Assembly: GCA_025403435.1 (NCBI GenBank)
Contig: CM046332.1
Span: 9,665,903 to 9,729,902, forward strand
Direction of reading: 5' to 3'
DNA length: 64,000 bases
Source: Artocarpus heterophyllus
Lineage: Eukaryota; Streptophyta; Magnoliopsida; Rosales; Moraceae
In this document: piece by piece, positions 34,668-46,719 of the stretch
Numbering within the stretch: the first letter of the stretch is position 1
Layout of the letters: each line of letters starts with the position of its first letter
The notes under the pieces: generated by a model
The model's database searches: none
Told to the model about the DNA's origin: nothing
Seen by the model: only the letters and a program-made list of their open reading frames with translations
Position numbers and translations under genes: made by a program

Positions 34668-35976
34668 CTACATTTGATTAGTTAATTGGTCTCTAAAGTC
34701 AGATATATATTGTTTGTCAGCAGTAGTAGCATCATACAATAATATTTTAATTAAATATTTTAAATATCTTATTTCTTGTCTGTCATTATTATGTAGGTGT
34801 TGTTGTTGTCTTTGACCCTTAATTGTTTCAATTGGCTCGTCCACATCATACAATGTGAAAAGAGGATTATTAAGTGTGTGCATTTTAATTAAATTATGAA
34901 TTACGCAACATGCGATGATTATTTGAGCCTGTTTTTCTAATGGGTAATTCATCATATGCTTGAGGATGGCGAACGTGCTTTAAGAATACCAAAACACTTC
35001 TCTATACAACTGCGCAAAGAAGAGTGTCTGTAGTTAAACAATTCTTGAGGTCCTGTTGGACGCCTAGATTCTTGAAATTGTTGTAGATAGTATATTTGAC
35101 CACAATAAGGTGCAAGAAATCCTTGCACATTGCTATACTCTAAATTGACAACATAATATTTATTACCTGGCGAGCACCTGGAATGGTTTTCTTTATCTGC
35201 CAGTGCATGTTAAAGCACTCTAAAATCAACAGTTGTGCCTTTCCATCCGCTGTAGACATAAGTGAACAACATGTCAAAGTTACAAGCTACCATAACATTT
35301 TGCGTGCATACATGTCACCTTCCTCTATACACAGTTTGAAGGTCAACATGAACGATAGCTTGAATATATGTTCCGCAATGGCACCAACACAATCCTATAA
35401 AAAAATATTAATATAACAATTAATAAAACATATGTGTCGACTAAAATTTTAACTTAGAGATCAATTTACCTTGAACCAAGGCCAGCATGTGTTGTTATCT
35501 CTTACTTTTGAAGAAATAGAGTTGTAGTTAGGTTCCAAGATCACTTCTGGAGCCAATGCACATATAACATTCAACATCACCCCAAAATGACGACTAACCG
35601 TATCCCCAAAATGTACGAGCCTATCTTGGGTTTGCCTATTTCGATTTGAGTGAAAAATGGTTTTTAAAAACATCATCAAGGATTCTTGTATAATTAATCT
35701 ATTTGAGGGCTATTGGTTACATTGTTGAATTAGTTCAACAACTGCTAGGAACAATTCACTATGCATGTGACACATCTAGTACAAACCGTTGTTGTCATTT
35801 AACAATTGCTTCGAAATGTATCCTATCAATGCACTACTACGTGAAGGACGCCTGTTGGTATAATTGATAGTTGTCATTATTATTTCTATATCTTGATTAA
35901 TTTCTTCATTTTTCTCACTACAGATGCCAAGCATCATTATATAATCTTCCTCAATACTTGAAGAGGCAGAAGACAT
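34668..35976 (-). pseudogene. PIF/Harbinger transposase (DDE_Tnp_4-like), decayed
   Basis: Read leftwards, the N-terminal part (35776-35976) is followed by the helical domain NRNRQTQDRLVHFGDTVSRH at 35500-35679. An intron (35395-35469, donor caag|gtaaat, acceptor ttttatag|gat) splits the frame exactly between NTCWPWFK and DCVGAI, in phase. The DDE region follows: FTYVYSGWKGTTVDFRVL (one catalytic Asp), NKYYVVNLEYSNVQGFLAPY (the usual second Asp is Asn), and RHSSLRSCIEKCFGILKARF with the likely Glu, ending CCVIHNLI. Stops and frameshifts near 35750, 35330, 35210 and 34965 break it. It would cut and paste the element; it is inactive here. Family placement rests on these motifs. Confidence 0.85.
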
Positions 35977-36199
35977 ATTTAACTTGACATACGTGAAAAT
36001 GTTATTATGCCAGTATGAATTAAGAAATAAAGCTGAACATTAGTAAAACACGAATAACAAGTCCACAACACTCAAATCAGAAATGTGATCACTGTCCATA
36101 ACATCGAAATATGAGCAGAAATGAGCAGACAACAATTGAAGAAATTGTTCAACTGATGGGAAAAAAATTGTTCCAATAAAAGTGACACTACTAATGACA

Positions 36200-37154
36200 C
36201 TATGGAAACATGGTTAGGAGAAATCCACGACGATGCTCGAGGGGCACATTCATAAATGCCAATCTCATTTCTTTTTTCATTGCGAGCTCGTTCACTGCTA
36301 GTGCATAAACCTTATCTTCCAAGTCCTCAATTGCATTTAGTAATCCCATGCAGGTAGGGATACTGTCCTCCTCATCAACAGAACTTTAAGCGGTAGCTAA
36401 ACGAGCTCGCTTCTCGACAATGTAGCGGTAGAACTCTTCTTATGCACGTACAGAGGCTTCACTTTTTGTTGCCTGACTTTTGGACTAATGTTGAACAGAT
36501 TCTACAAGACCCTTATTAGCACTCTTCTTCTTCGAACTGCCACTACCTCCCTCAAAAGCTTTGACCTTAGTTGGTGGGCTGTTTAATATGTCATTGGAGT
36601 CCCCTATCTCTTCCTCATGTTCCACCTCCTCAATAGACTTGTTGGTAGCACCTCCAACAGATAGCAGTGTGTGGGCGCATTGCCCACTTCCTAATGGCTA
36701 TTGTCCCACTAAAAATTTCAGATAGGACATCATATTTAGCCAAGCCCTTCATCTTTTTTTTGAACAATTAACAGTTAATAACTATTGTAAACTAGTTACT
36801 AACAACTACTGAACAATATTCAAAAACTCATATTGAAGGACTATTACCCCTAAATAATTCTTCCATACATCTTCAGTAGTAGTGACAGTGTTAGACTCTG
36901 GATCCTAACCAAATCCTGTAGTTTGTATTAACTTATCAAAGTCTTTGGTAGCAATCCTTAGTCTATTCCACTTTGCCTTCAGATGCGCAAGCATGTAAGG
37001 AACCCAAAGTTTGTTGCTAACTCATTCTCAATCTTCAACCAATCTTTGTTGTCGTGGATGAATGCAATCCGTTCTTTGTTTCTTCATGTAACAAGTCAAT
37101 GAGGAAAATTTTGCTTTTTGTTGTCCAAGTAGCATGTTCTACACTATCACTCAT
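36200..37154 (-). pseudogene. Harbinger ORF1: Myb/SANT-like DNA-binding protein, decayed
   Basis: ATG at 37154. The first part reads EHATWTTKSKIFLIDLLHEE, then after frameshifts LKAKWNRLRIATKDFDKLI and DPESNTVTTTEDVWKNYLG, the pattern of plant Myb/SANT-like (Myb_DNA-bind_3) domains. An intron fits at 36753-36847 (ggg|gtaata ... aaaaag|atg), after which GLAKYDVLSEIFSGTIA continues, as in other Harbinger ORF1 proteins. The C-terminal helical part (CMGLLNAIEDLEDKVYALA, PLEHRRGFLLTMF) ends at TAG 36200. In this family ORF1 helps transposase bind TIRs and reach the nucleus. Frameshift near 37070 and stops near 36480 and 36390. Confidence 0.75.
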
Positions 37155-37338
37155 CTATAAATAAGTATGAAACTAGAAATTACCTATACTCCATTTAGAA
37201 TGTTTTGTAACAGGTGGCTCAAGTGTCTTAGGTTGTTATCAAACATAAGATCAAAATGTGCAATAACCGATGAAAAATTCATGAGTCATTTCAAGGTTAG
37301 TTAAATTGACAAAATCACACAAATAACAACTAGGGTAT

Positions 37339-37343
37339 ATTAG
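37339..37343 (+). repeat. Target-site duplication ATTAG (left) of copia-B
   Basis: ATTAG before TGTTAGACATG and again at 46715-46719 after the far LTR. Confidence 0.85.
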
Positions 37344-38700
37344 TGTTAGACATGACGCCTTAGGGAGTAAAATATTATAATATATTTTTGAAGACATTTT
37401 ATCAATAAAAAATTTATTTATTATTCATATACCAAATGTTGTCCTCTTTACATTTATATCTGCTGAATGTATGATAAGCAAACAAAAATCCAAGATTATC
37501 AATCTAAACCTTTAAGAATCATGCATATGATGGACAGATTATGTAGAAGACATGATTCCAAAAATGACGGTCTAAATCACAAGATCTGCAATCGAGGGAA
37601 TAAAGTTGGGAATTTTATTCATGCTAAGATTGTTATGTTATCTCCATCCCTAACGGGAAATGGCTTTCTTCGCCACCAGAGTAGGACTCCACGAGTGGAA
37701 ACATTGGTACATTGCCATACGTGAAGATGTATTGGATTAAGATATAAAGTTGAATTGATTTGAATTGACAATTTTGTCTGTGCAAATCAATTCACATTAG
37801 ACAATGATATGTGTTGTGTCTTAATCCTAAAATGACTAATGAGCCCTTTATCTTGACTTATGTCTTTTGATGCACCAAAGGGTGACATCTTGACTTTATG
37901 ATGTAATGCATACTGGTGCGTTGGAGACATGACTCTTGATAGCGTAGACTTGTTATTCATAGAAATGGAATCTATAGCTCTTTTGTAAAGTTAATGATAT
38001 TCTCTTTATGCGTTATCCTGTAATTGGAAGATTGGAGTGCTCAACCATTTGGATGCATAGGTGTAATTGAATGGTATACTGTCTTTAGATAGTAAGTTTT
38101 TCAATAGTGAGATAACGGAACATAAGATAAAAATAATTGTAAAGGTAAGACGTAATTTATCCTTAAGCTGATTAGGAATATCCTATGGGGATACGACACA
38201 TTATGATATGTCATGGATGCTTAGCTTACTTGAAGCTTCTTAATTTTATATAGTTCGAGAGTGTAGCTCTAAGCTTTTAGTGGAGTAGCATTAGAGTTGA
38301 TAATTATTAAATGTGTATCTAGGATATTTTATTTTATAATTATAGTAGCTTGTATTATATAGGTCCATCAAATCCCTCTTTGCTAGCTCATAATAAATTC
38401 TGTAATGATATGGTATACTTTTCCAACAAATTAGTGACTTGTGTTAAATTATTAGATTGACTAAAATTTGATAGGATCAGATAATTCATGTTTGTTTATC
38501 GGTTAAATTAATTTTGTAAATTAATTCAAGATAAACATGTCGAATTATCAGGAATATTTTATTTTCTATGAGATTATCTAGTTATGACTATTTTGATCAG
38601 ATAACTTCATTATTGGGTTATTTGAATCAAAACTGAGGTTCTATCTAAAGAATCTCAGGTGAAAAATAAAAGATTCTCAGGGATCATATTATCATAAATT

Positions 38701-38793
38701 TGGCAAGCCGATCTGCTTGCCGATGGGGTAAGTTTGGCAAGCCGATCTATTAGTTTGAAAGACCGATCCGTTAGTTCGTACTGCCGTTCTAAC
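38701..38793 (+). repeat. GC-rich near-palindrome array, copia-B 5' LTR (array 4)
   Basis: Degenerate units tggcaagccgatctgcttgc, ttggcaagccgatct, gaaagaccgatccg and ttcgtactgccgttc. Confidence 0.7.
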
Positions 38794-38896
38794 GATTATT
38801 TGATCATAGGCTTTTGATGCGATTTTATCAAATGTCGATCCAAATTCAAATTTTTGAGGCCTTATCTGATAATAACTAACCCTAGGTTCGACCTCT

Positions 38897-38904
38897 ATAA
38901 ATAG
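38897..38904 (+). promoter_or_regulatory. TATA box of copia-B 5' LTR
   Basis: TATAAATA in ctctataaatagggaatg, conserved at 46316-46323 and on the minus strand at 57748-57755. Confidence 0.65.
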
Positions 38905-39296
38905 GGAATGAGTTTTCTTAGTGATTCAAATCAGTTTAGAACTTAAGAGTGAGTACTCTACTATGAGAAACTCTAAAACTCCTTAAGGGCTATTGTTCAT
39001 AATCGAGAATCTTAGCTCAAGGTCTTCTCAATTGGTTGGAAAAAGAGTCACTGGTGGAAGAGCTATATAACATGTGCCCACACATGCTTTGATCGTGGAT
39101 AGAGAATAGCAAAGAAGACTAGTTGTTTGAGACTCTTCTAGAACATTCTTCTCTTCATTGATCGCAGGAGCTCTTTGGCATACAAAGATTAATAAGATCT
39201 GATTAATTTATATATATAGCATGTTAAACTTGTCTTTTAGAAAATACTCTGATTTAAAATTTTTAAAATTCCGTTGCGTACTCGTTTTCTAGCAAC

Positions 39297-39309
39297 TAGT
39301 ATCAAAGCC
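39297..39309 (+). other. Primer-binding site of copia-B
   Basis: tagtatcaaagcc, two mismatches from TGGTATCAGAGCC (initiator tRNA-Met), directly after the 5' LTR. Confidence 0.7.
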
Positions 39310-39348
39310 TTGATTTTTACGTAAATTTACGAGTTTGTGATCATGCTC

Positions 39349-39370
39349 TATATATATATATATATATAGA
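39349..39370. repeat. (TA)n microsatellite
   Basis: Run of alternating TA in the copia-B leader. Confidence 0.85.
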
Positions 39371-39810
39371 TTATGTGATCTTATTCTGTTCTATGCTTGA
39401 ATTTAATTTTTAGAGAGTTGGAACTCTAGGGTTTTCTATATATTTTTAAATGTTGTCATGAGATTACATGGTGAATGTTATTAATTAATTATGGTTGATT
39501 AAATTGTTATTTAATTATTAATTAATTAATTAATTTATGACGATTATGGTTCCTTAGAGGTTAGAATGTGTATCTAGGTTTTTCATGTAATTAGATGACG
39601 GTCTATCATCACCGTTTAGGAATTATTATTAAATTTTAAATTTGTAAAAATTTTTGTAATAAATAATCATTCGAAGTGAAGACGGATCTAGAAAATGGAT
39701 GATAGTAGTTCCATTGTTTTTCCTGAGTTTGTAAAATTTTAATGTTTTTGAACTGTTGAAAATAAGATTGAAAAACTATGTAAAAACTGCTTTTTGGAAA
39801 TACGTGAATT

Positions 39811-39979
39811 CAGCTTGGTCGATAGGCCAAACTCTCAGGTTCGGCAAGCCAATGGTCACAGTTCTAAAAGCCGTCTACGAGGTAGGATTCTGTCAGCTTT
39901 GGCAGCAAGCTAAACTTTCAAGTTCGGTAGGTCGATGGTTTATGATCGGCAAGCTGCTGACATAGATCGACAGGCCAGT
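39811..39979 (+). repeat. GC-rich near-palindrome array, copia-B leader (array 6)
   Basis: Units such as cttggtcgataggccaa, ggttcggcaagccaatgg, gttcggtaggtcgatgg, gatcggcaagctgc and gatcgacaggccag. It is internal to the element, between PBS and gag, not in the LTR. Confidence 0.7.
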
Positions 39980-40882
39980 AGAGAGCTATAGGTTTTCAAA
40001 AAAGGTGCATTTTTCGTTGTAGTTTTGATTTTATTTTTGAGACAATTCTGAGGAACATGAAATTTTATGATAACTTGAAAAATGAAGCATTTGATCTATG
40101 AGGGATCAAAGACTTGAATATAGATGCCACATGAAGAAGAATACAACTTAAAGATACAAGGATGAAGAATCGATAATATGTTTTGATTAATCTTTTGTAA
40201 TCTTTATGTTCTTTTCTCTAGGGGAACCATAATATTATGGCTGTTTATTATTATTTTGGTTGTAGCTTTGCTTGTCCACATTATAATATGATTCACCATG
40301 TATGTTGATAACATATCATACAGAATAGGGAGTGCTACCCATTTAAAATTGTTCATGCATATTAAAATAAAACCTTGGTTTCAAAATATTGAGTGGAAGA
40401 AGGTTTTCGAAGAAAGGACTTACGGCCTCCATCTTGGTCCATAGGTAGCACATGTTGGTCTCAACCCCTAAAAAGGGATTTCATTTTATCATTGCGCACC
40501 TCTAGGTGGTGATTATAGATCACGGATAAAATAGTTTGAAATGATGGTTACACACTCAAGTTAATTTTATTATTAACTTCCCTTAGGAGCTCTGTTAATA
40601 AAATTAATGGCCAAAGAAAATGATTGTTGATATATGTTAGATCAGACAGGTCCTGGATGACATATATTAATCAGAGGTGATTTGTGTTCCTAATTAAATT
40701 TGGCAACTCTTTTCTAGGCGGCTTGTTGAATTCTAAGTTAGGAATTATCGTTGTAAGGATATGATTTTTTCAAGGTTTTAACACATAAAAACAATTGTAT
40801 GTTTACTTGATTGTGTTATCTTACTAAACTATTATGGAATGTTTGCTTATGTTTGGTATATGAATCTTTATTATAGATTAAA

Positions 40883-43800
40883 ATGTCTAAAAATGCTTTA
40901 TCTTCTATACCGATAAAAACCAATTAACTAGTGAGAATTACAATGATTGGAAAAGGAACCTGAATATCATCCTATCATTTGAGAAACTAAAATTTGTGCT
41001 AATAATATCGTGTCCTCTCGAACCTACTGGGGAATCCACTAATAAGCAAATCCAAGCGTATGATCGTTGAAAAAATACTAATGATTATGCCCGCTGTTAT
41101 ATTATGGCTAGCATGAATAATATGCTATAAGCTCAACACGAATATTATAAGACTGCGAAGTAGATCTTGGATAATCTTGAAGACATGTTTGGAGGCCAAG
41201 CCATAAGAAAACGGCAAGAGGCACCTCAGAAACTTTTGAACTGCAAATTAAAACCAAGGACTCCTATGAAGGCGCATCTGATGTTAGTCATAGCCTACCT
41301 CGTTGAGGCTCAAGCCCATGGAGCTAATATCGATGCTGAGTCATAGCTGACTTTGGTTTTTGATACTCTATCAAAGGAGTTCATCTCGTTTATAGCTTCA
41401 TACAATTTGAGCAATAAATAGGTTGTAACCTTAATGGAGCTGATGAAGCAGTTACAGGAGTTTAAAAATCTAATCAGGGAAACTCCTACGAGTGATGAGG
41501 CCAACTTGGCGGTTACATCCAGCTCCAATCCTAACTCAAGAAATGGAAGGAAATAGAAGGCTAAGAATGGGAAGTCTTCTATTCCTATAAATGGCAAGAA
41601 TAAGAAGAAGAAAAAGAAGGACCCAAAGAAGCTGAAGTGCTTTTACTGTGGGAAGGTTGGCAATATAAAGAAGAATTACAAGGACTTCCTTTCTCAAGGA
41701 GGTAGGTGTGATCTTCTAGTTATTGAAACTTGTATAGTTGAGGAATCAAGTGACATTTGGTTCATAGATTCTGGAGCAACTAATCATGTTTGTGTTTCTC
41801 TGTAGAAGAAACAAGAAGTCTGCTTCATGAAGACTTTTCCTTTGGATGGACAATGGATCCTTAGTATTCGTTGAAGTAGTGGGAGACATCCGTCTTTACT
41901 TTGATAATTATAGGATTTTGTTTTTGCGAGATTGTTTTTATGTTCCTAAACTTAAAAGGAATTTAATATCTATAGCTTGTTTATTTAAAGATTCTTTTTT
42001 AGTTTTTTTTAATAATAAAGTGGTGATTCGTAAAAATAAATCTTTTATTTGTAATAGATGGATGCAAAACAATCTATATTTTATCAAATCTAAGGCGGAC
42101 ATACTACTTAACACTGAAGTTAATGATAATAACTCTAAAAGACTTAGATTTCTCACTTTAATAAGACCTATTTTCGGCATTTACTATTAGGTCATATTAG
42201 CCTAAATAAGATTTAAAGGTTAGTAAGGGATGGACCTTTAAGTAACTAAAAGTTAGAATCTATACTACAATATGAATCATGTTTGGAGGGCAAAATGACC
42301 AAAAGACCATTTGGGTCTAAAGGCAATAGGGCCAAAGGGGTTCTGTAACTTGTACATAGTGATGTTTGTGGTCCTATGAACGTCTAGGTGCGAGGAAGGT
42401 ATGAGTACTTTGTCACTTTTATTAATGATTAATCAAGGTATGGGCATGTCTACCTAATGCATCATAAAAGTAAAACTTTTGACAAGTTCAGGGAGTTTTG
42501 GGCTAAAGCGAAAGAGTAATTAGGTAAACCCATAAAGGCACTTCAATCCGATCGAGATAGTGAATACCTCTCCGATAAGTTCTTAGAACACTTATTAGAG
42601 AATAAGATTTTATCCCATTTGACTGTACCAGGCACTCTATAGCAGAATGATGTAGTTAAGAGAGGGAATACAACTTTGTTGGACATAGTTAGGTCCATGA
42701 TGAGTTATTCGACATTATCTTTATCCTTTTGGAGATCTGCACTACAAACCGCATGTTATCTTTTGAACGATGTGCCTTTAAAATCGGTTCTTAAAACTCC
42801 TCGCGAGTTGTGAACGGGGAAAAAGACATCCTTAAACCATATTTGCAAATGGGAATATCCATCTCATGTCTTGTATAAGGAAGCGAGTAAGTTGGTAGTA
42901 CGTTTAGAAGTTTGTGTGTTTGTAGGATCTCCAAAAGGGACTAAAGGGGGTTATTTCTAAAACCCAAAGGAAAATAAAGTTATGGTTTTAACAAATGCAA
43001 CATTCCTTGAAGAAAGTTACATAAACAACTTTGAGCCTTAAACTAAAGTGGTACTCAAGGAGTTGGTGAATGATTCAATCACTTTGGGGGTTCTAATAGA
43101 AACCAATCCAATTAATGTAGAAAAACCAACCAAACAACAACTTGAGGGGCTTTGGCATAGTGGGAGTTTCAGGTGTCAACCCGAGAGGTATATGTTCAAT
43201 GGTGAAGCCTACTTGGCTGAACCGGTTGAATATGATAGGGATCCTTATGCTTACAAAGAGGCTATAGAGGATGTTGATTCAAAACTTTGGACAGAAGCCA
43301 TGAACACTGAGATGAAGTCTATGAAGAATAATCCGGTCTAGGAACTTGTGGATCTTCCTGACCGATAGGGTGTAAGTGGATTTATTAAAGAAAGAGAGGA
43401 GCAGATGGGAAAGTCAAAACCTATAAGGCTAGATTGGTAGCTATAGGATATGCACAAAAGGAAGGAATTGATTATGAGGAAACCTTTTTACCTGTAACCA
43501 TGTTTAAGTCCATTCGCATTCTCTTATCCATAGCTGCTGCTCTCGACTATGATATTTGACAAATGGATGTCAAGATAGCTTTTTTGAATGGCTATCTTGA
43601 TGAGTTCATATATATGCTACAATTAGATGGGTTCAAGGCTAAGGGTGAGGAGGGTAAGATTTGTAAACTACTATAGTCAATTTATGGACTTAAGTAGGCT
43701 TCCCATTCTTGAAACATAAGATTTGATCAGGTGATCAAGACTTATGGGTTCGAACAAAATATAGACGAATCATGTGTTTACAAACACATTAAGGATGAAA

Positions 43801-44786
43801 AGGTAGTTTTTCTACTGCTCTATATAAATGACATTCTATTGATTGGCAATGATGTTGGGGCATTGTCATTGGTCAAATTATAGTTGACCAATCAATTTGA
43901 GATGAAAGACTTGAGTGAAGCTTATTGTGTTCCCGGTATCTACATATTTCATGATAGAAAGAGCAGAATGATTGCTTTGTCCCAAACGACCTACATAGAT
44001 AAAATTCTTAAGAGGTTTATAATGCAGAATTTCAAGAGAGATGGACAACCATCTCGGTCTGGAATTACTCTTTCTAAGAAAAACTCACCAAAGTTTGATG
44101 AAGAAAGAGAATACATGAAAAAAGTGTCTTATGCTTCGGCAGTGAGTAATCTCATGTATGCTATGTTTTGCACACGACCAGACATTTGTTATGTGGGCGA
44201 GATAGCAAGTCGGTTTTACTTGGATCTAAGATCGAAGCACTAGGTTACAGTCAAGCATATTTTCAAGTACCTAAGAAGGACTTAAGGGTATATGCTTGCG
44301 TATTTGGGTGAGGATCTAACACCTCTAGGATACACTAATTCAAATTTTTAGTCCTGCTTGGATTCAAGAAGATTGACTTCAAGTTTTGTGTTTACTCTAG
44401 GCGATGGTGCCATTGTTCAGAGAAGTGTCAAGCAAGATTGCACTCCAGATTCAACAATGGAAGCCGAGTATGTGACAACTAGTGATGCTTCAAAAGAAGC
44501 AACATGGCTCCGTAAGTTCTTTGTGGATCTTAAGGTAGTTCCTGGTATGGATAAAGTAGTATCGCTGTATTGTGATAACACTGCAGCAATAGCTAATGCT
44601 AAGGAACCAAGATTTCATAAGAAGAGTAAGCATATTCATCGAAAGTATTATGTAATAAAGGACTTCATTGAGGGCGGGCATATTGTTGTATGCAAAATCG
44701 CATATGAGGACAATTTAGCTGATCCATTTATGAAGACACTAACTACGAGGGTTTTTGAAAAGCATGTGGAAGCTATGGGGATGTGA
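40883..44786 (+). pseudogene. copia-B gag-pol polyprotein, heavily mutated
   Basis: ATG at 40883 begins gag (UBN2-like: SENYNDWKRNLNI-type start, FKNLIRETPTSDEANLAV). The zinc knuckle at 41638-41679 reads CFYCGKVGNIKKNY: its His and last Cys are lost. Protease WFIDSGATNHVC is at 41758-41793. The integrase core has HSDVCGPM and LQSDRDSEYL, but the catalytic Glu position reads Lys (QNDVVKRGN) near 42650. RT contains QMDVKIAFLNGYLDE and a YVDD box changed to YIND near 43820. RNase H ends EAEYVTTSDASKEATW and YCDNTAAIANAKE, TGA at 44784. About 25 stops. Once an ordinary copia polyprotein, Tork-like at a guess; now dead. Confidence 0.9.
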
Positions 44787-44812
44787 TATATGTCACATTT
44801 ACTCACTTAGTG

Positions 44813-44824
44813 CAAGTGGGAGAT
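44813..44824 (+). other. Polypurine tract of copia-B
   Basis: caagtgggagat directly before the 3' LTR start TGTTAGACATG. Confidence 0.85.
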
Positions 44825-46130
44825 TGTTAGACATGATGCCCTAAGGAGTAAAATGTTGTAATATGTTTTTGGAGACATTTTATCAATAAAGAATTATTTA
44901 TTATTCATATACCAAATGTTGTCTTCTTTATGTTTATATCTATTGAATGTATAATAAGCAGACAAAAGTATAAGATTGTTAGTCTAAACCTTTAAGAATC
45001 ATGCATATGATGGACAGATTATGCGGAAGACATGATTCTAAAGGTCATGGTCCAAATCACATTCATGCTAAGATTGTTATGTTGTCTACATCCTTAACGA
45101 GAGATGGCTTGTCTTCGCCATCAAAGTGGGACTCCACAAGTAGAAACATTGGTACATTGTCATAGGTGACGATATATTAAATCAGGACATAAAGTTGAAT
45201 TGATTTAGGTTAATAATTCCATTTTTGCAAATGTGCAAATCAATTCACTTTAGACAATCATATGTGTTGTGTCTTAATCCTAAAATGACTAATGGGCCCA
45301 TTATCTTGACTTATGTCTTTTGATGTACCAAATGGTGACATCCTGAATTTATAATGGTACTCATACCGGTGCGTTGGAGACATGACTCTTGATAGTGTAG
45401 ACCTTGTATTCATAGAGATGGAATCCATAGCTCTTTTGTAGAGTTAATCATATTCTTTATCTTGTAATTGGAAGACTAGAGCACTCAACCATTTGGATGC
45501 ATAGGTGTAAATGAATGGTATACTGTCTTTGAATAGTAAGTATTCTAATGGTGAGATAATGGAACGTAAGATAAAAATAATCAAAAAGGTAAAACGAAAT
45601 TTATCCTTAAGCCAATATTAGGGATATGACATATTATGATATGTCATGGACGCTTAGATTACTTGAAGCTTCATAATTTTATATAGTTCGAGAGTGCAGT
45701 TCTAAGCTTTTAGTGGAGTAGCGTTAAAGTTGATAATTATATAATGTGTATCTGGAGTATTGTATTTTATAATTATCGAAGCTTGAACTATATAGGTCTA
45801 TCAGGTCTCTTTTTTCTAGCTCGTAATAAATCCTATAACGATACGGCGTACTTTTCTAACAAATTGATGACCTTTGTTAAATTATTAGATTGGCAAAAAT
45901 TTGATAGGATTAGATAATTCATGTTCGTTTATCGGTTGAATTAATTTTGTAAATGAATTCAAGATAAACATGTTGAATTATCGGGAATATTTTATTTCTA
46001 TGAGATTATCCAAATATGACTGTTTTGATGAGATAACTTCTCGATTGAGTTATTTGAATTAAAACTAAGGCTCTATCTAAAGAATCTCAGGTGGAAAATA
46101 AAAAATTCTCAGGGATCATATTATCGCAAA

Positions 46131-46214
46131 TTCAGCAGGCCGATTTGCTAGTTTGGCTTGCCGATGGGTTAAGTTCAAGAGGCCGATCTGTTAGTTCGGA
46201 CTGCCGATCTAACG
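46131..46214 (+). repeat. GC-rich near-palindrome array, copia-B 3' LTR (array 5)
   Basis: Units ttcagcaggccgat, gtttggcttgccgatgg, ttcaagaggccgatc and gttcggactgccgatc. About 100 bp upstream of the TATA box at 46316-46323, as in the 5' LTR. Confidence 0.72.
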
Positions 46215-46315
46215 ATAATTTGATCATGCATTTTTTTTATGATTTTATCAGAAGTTGATCTAGATTCAAATTTTTAAGGCCTTATCTGATAATAACTAAC
46301 CTTGGGTCTGACCCG

Positions 46316-46323
46316 TATAAATA
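46316..46323 (+). promoter_or_regulatory. TATA box of copia-B 3' LTR
   Basis: TATAAATA in cgtataaatagggagtg. Confidence 0.6.
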
Positions 46324-46719
46324 GGGAGTGAGTTTTCTCAGTTATTCAGATCAGTTGAGAAGTTAATAATGAGTACTCTACTATGAGAAGCTCAAAAACT
46401 CCCTGAGGGCTATTGTTCACAATCAATAATCTTAGCTCTAGGTTTTCTTAATTGGTTAGAAGGAGAGTCACTGGTAGAAGAGCTATACGACGTGTGCCCA
46501 CACACACTCTGATCGTAGATAAAGAATAGCAAAGAAGACCAGTTGATTAAGGCTTTCCTTGAACATTCTTCATTTCACTGATTGCAGGAGCTCTTCGGCA
46601 TACAAAGGTTAGTAAGATCTGATTAATTTATGTATATAGCATGTCAAACTTGTGTTTTGGAAAATACTCTAATTTAAAATTTTTAAAATTCTGCTGCGTA
46701 CTTGTTTTCCAACTATTAG

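Larger units (their letters stand above)
34172..37343 (-). mobile_element. PIF/Harbinger DNA transposon, left part, interrupted by copia-B
   Basis: Contains both genes typical of PIF/Harbinger elements on the minus strand: a DDE transposase (34668-35976) and a Myb/SANT-like protein (36200-37154). A terminal repeat candidate gggcccatttgatagtgtt starts at 34172, followed by AT-rich subterminal DNA. The right side is cut by copia-B at 37344; the remainder should continue after 46719, but its right terminus could not be identified with certainty. Confidence 0.75.
37344..39296 (+). repeat. 5' LTR of copia-B
   Basis: Starts TGTTAGACATGACGCC. TATA box TATAAATA at 38897-38904. GC-rich array at 38701-38793, about 100 bp upstream of the TATA box. 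Confidence 0.88.
37344..46713 (+). mobile_element. Full-length Ty1/copia element copia-B, old and decayed
   Basis: About 9.4 kb, plus strand, LTRs 37344-39296 and 44825-46713, TSD ATTAG. In order: 5' LTR, iMet-like PBS, long leader with a GC-rich array, gag, protease, integrase, RT, RNase H (integrase before RT, the copia order), PPT, 3' LTR. LTRs differ at many positions with several larger indels, and the coding region has dozens of stops, so the insertion is old. It interrupts the Harbinger element. Confidence 0.92.
44825..46713 (+). repeat. 3' LTR of copia-B
   Basis: About 1.89 kb, aligned with the 5' LTR over its length with many substitutions and short deletions. The end ...TTTTCCAAC(T) has lost the canonical CA; ATTAG follows at 46715. 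Confidence 0.87.
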
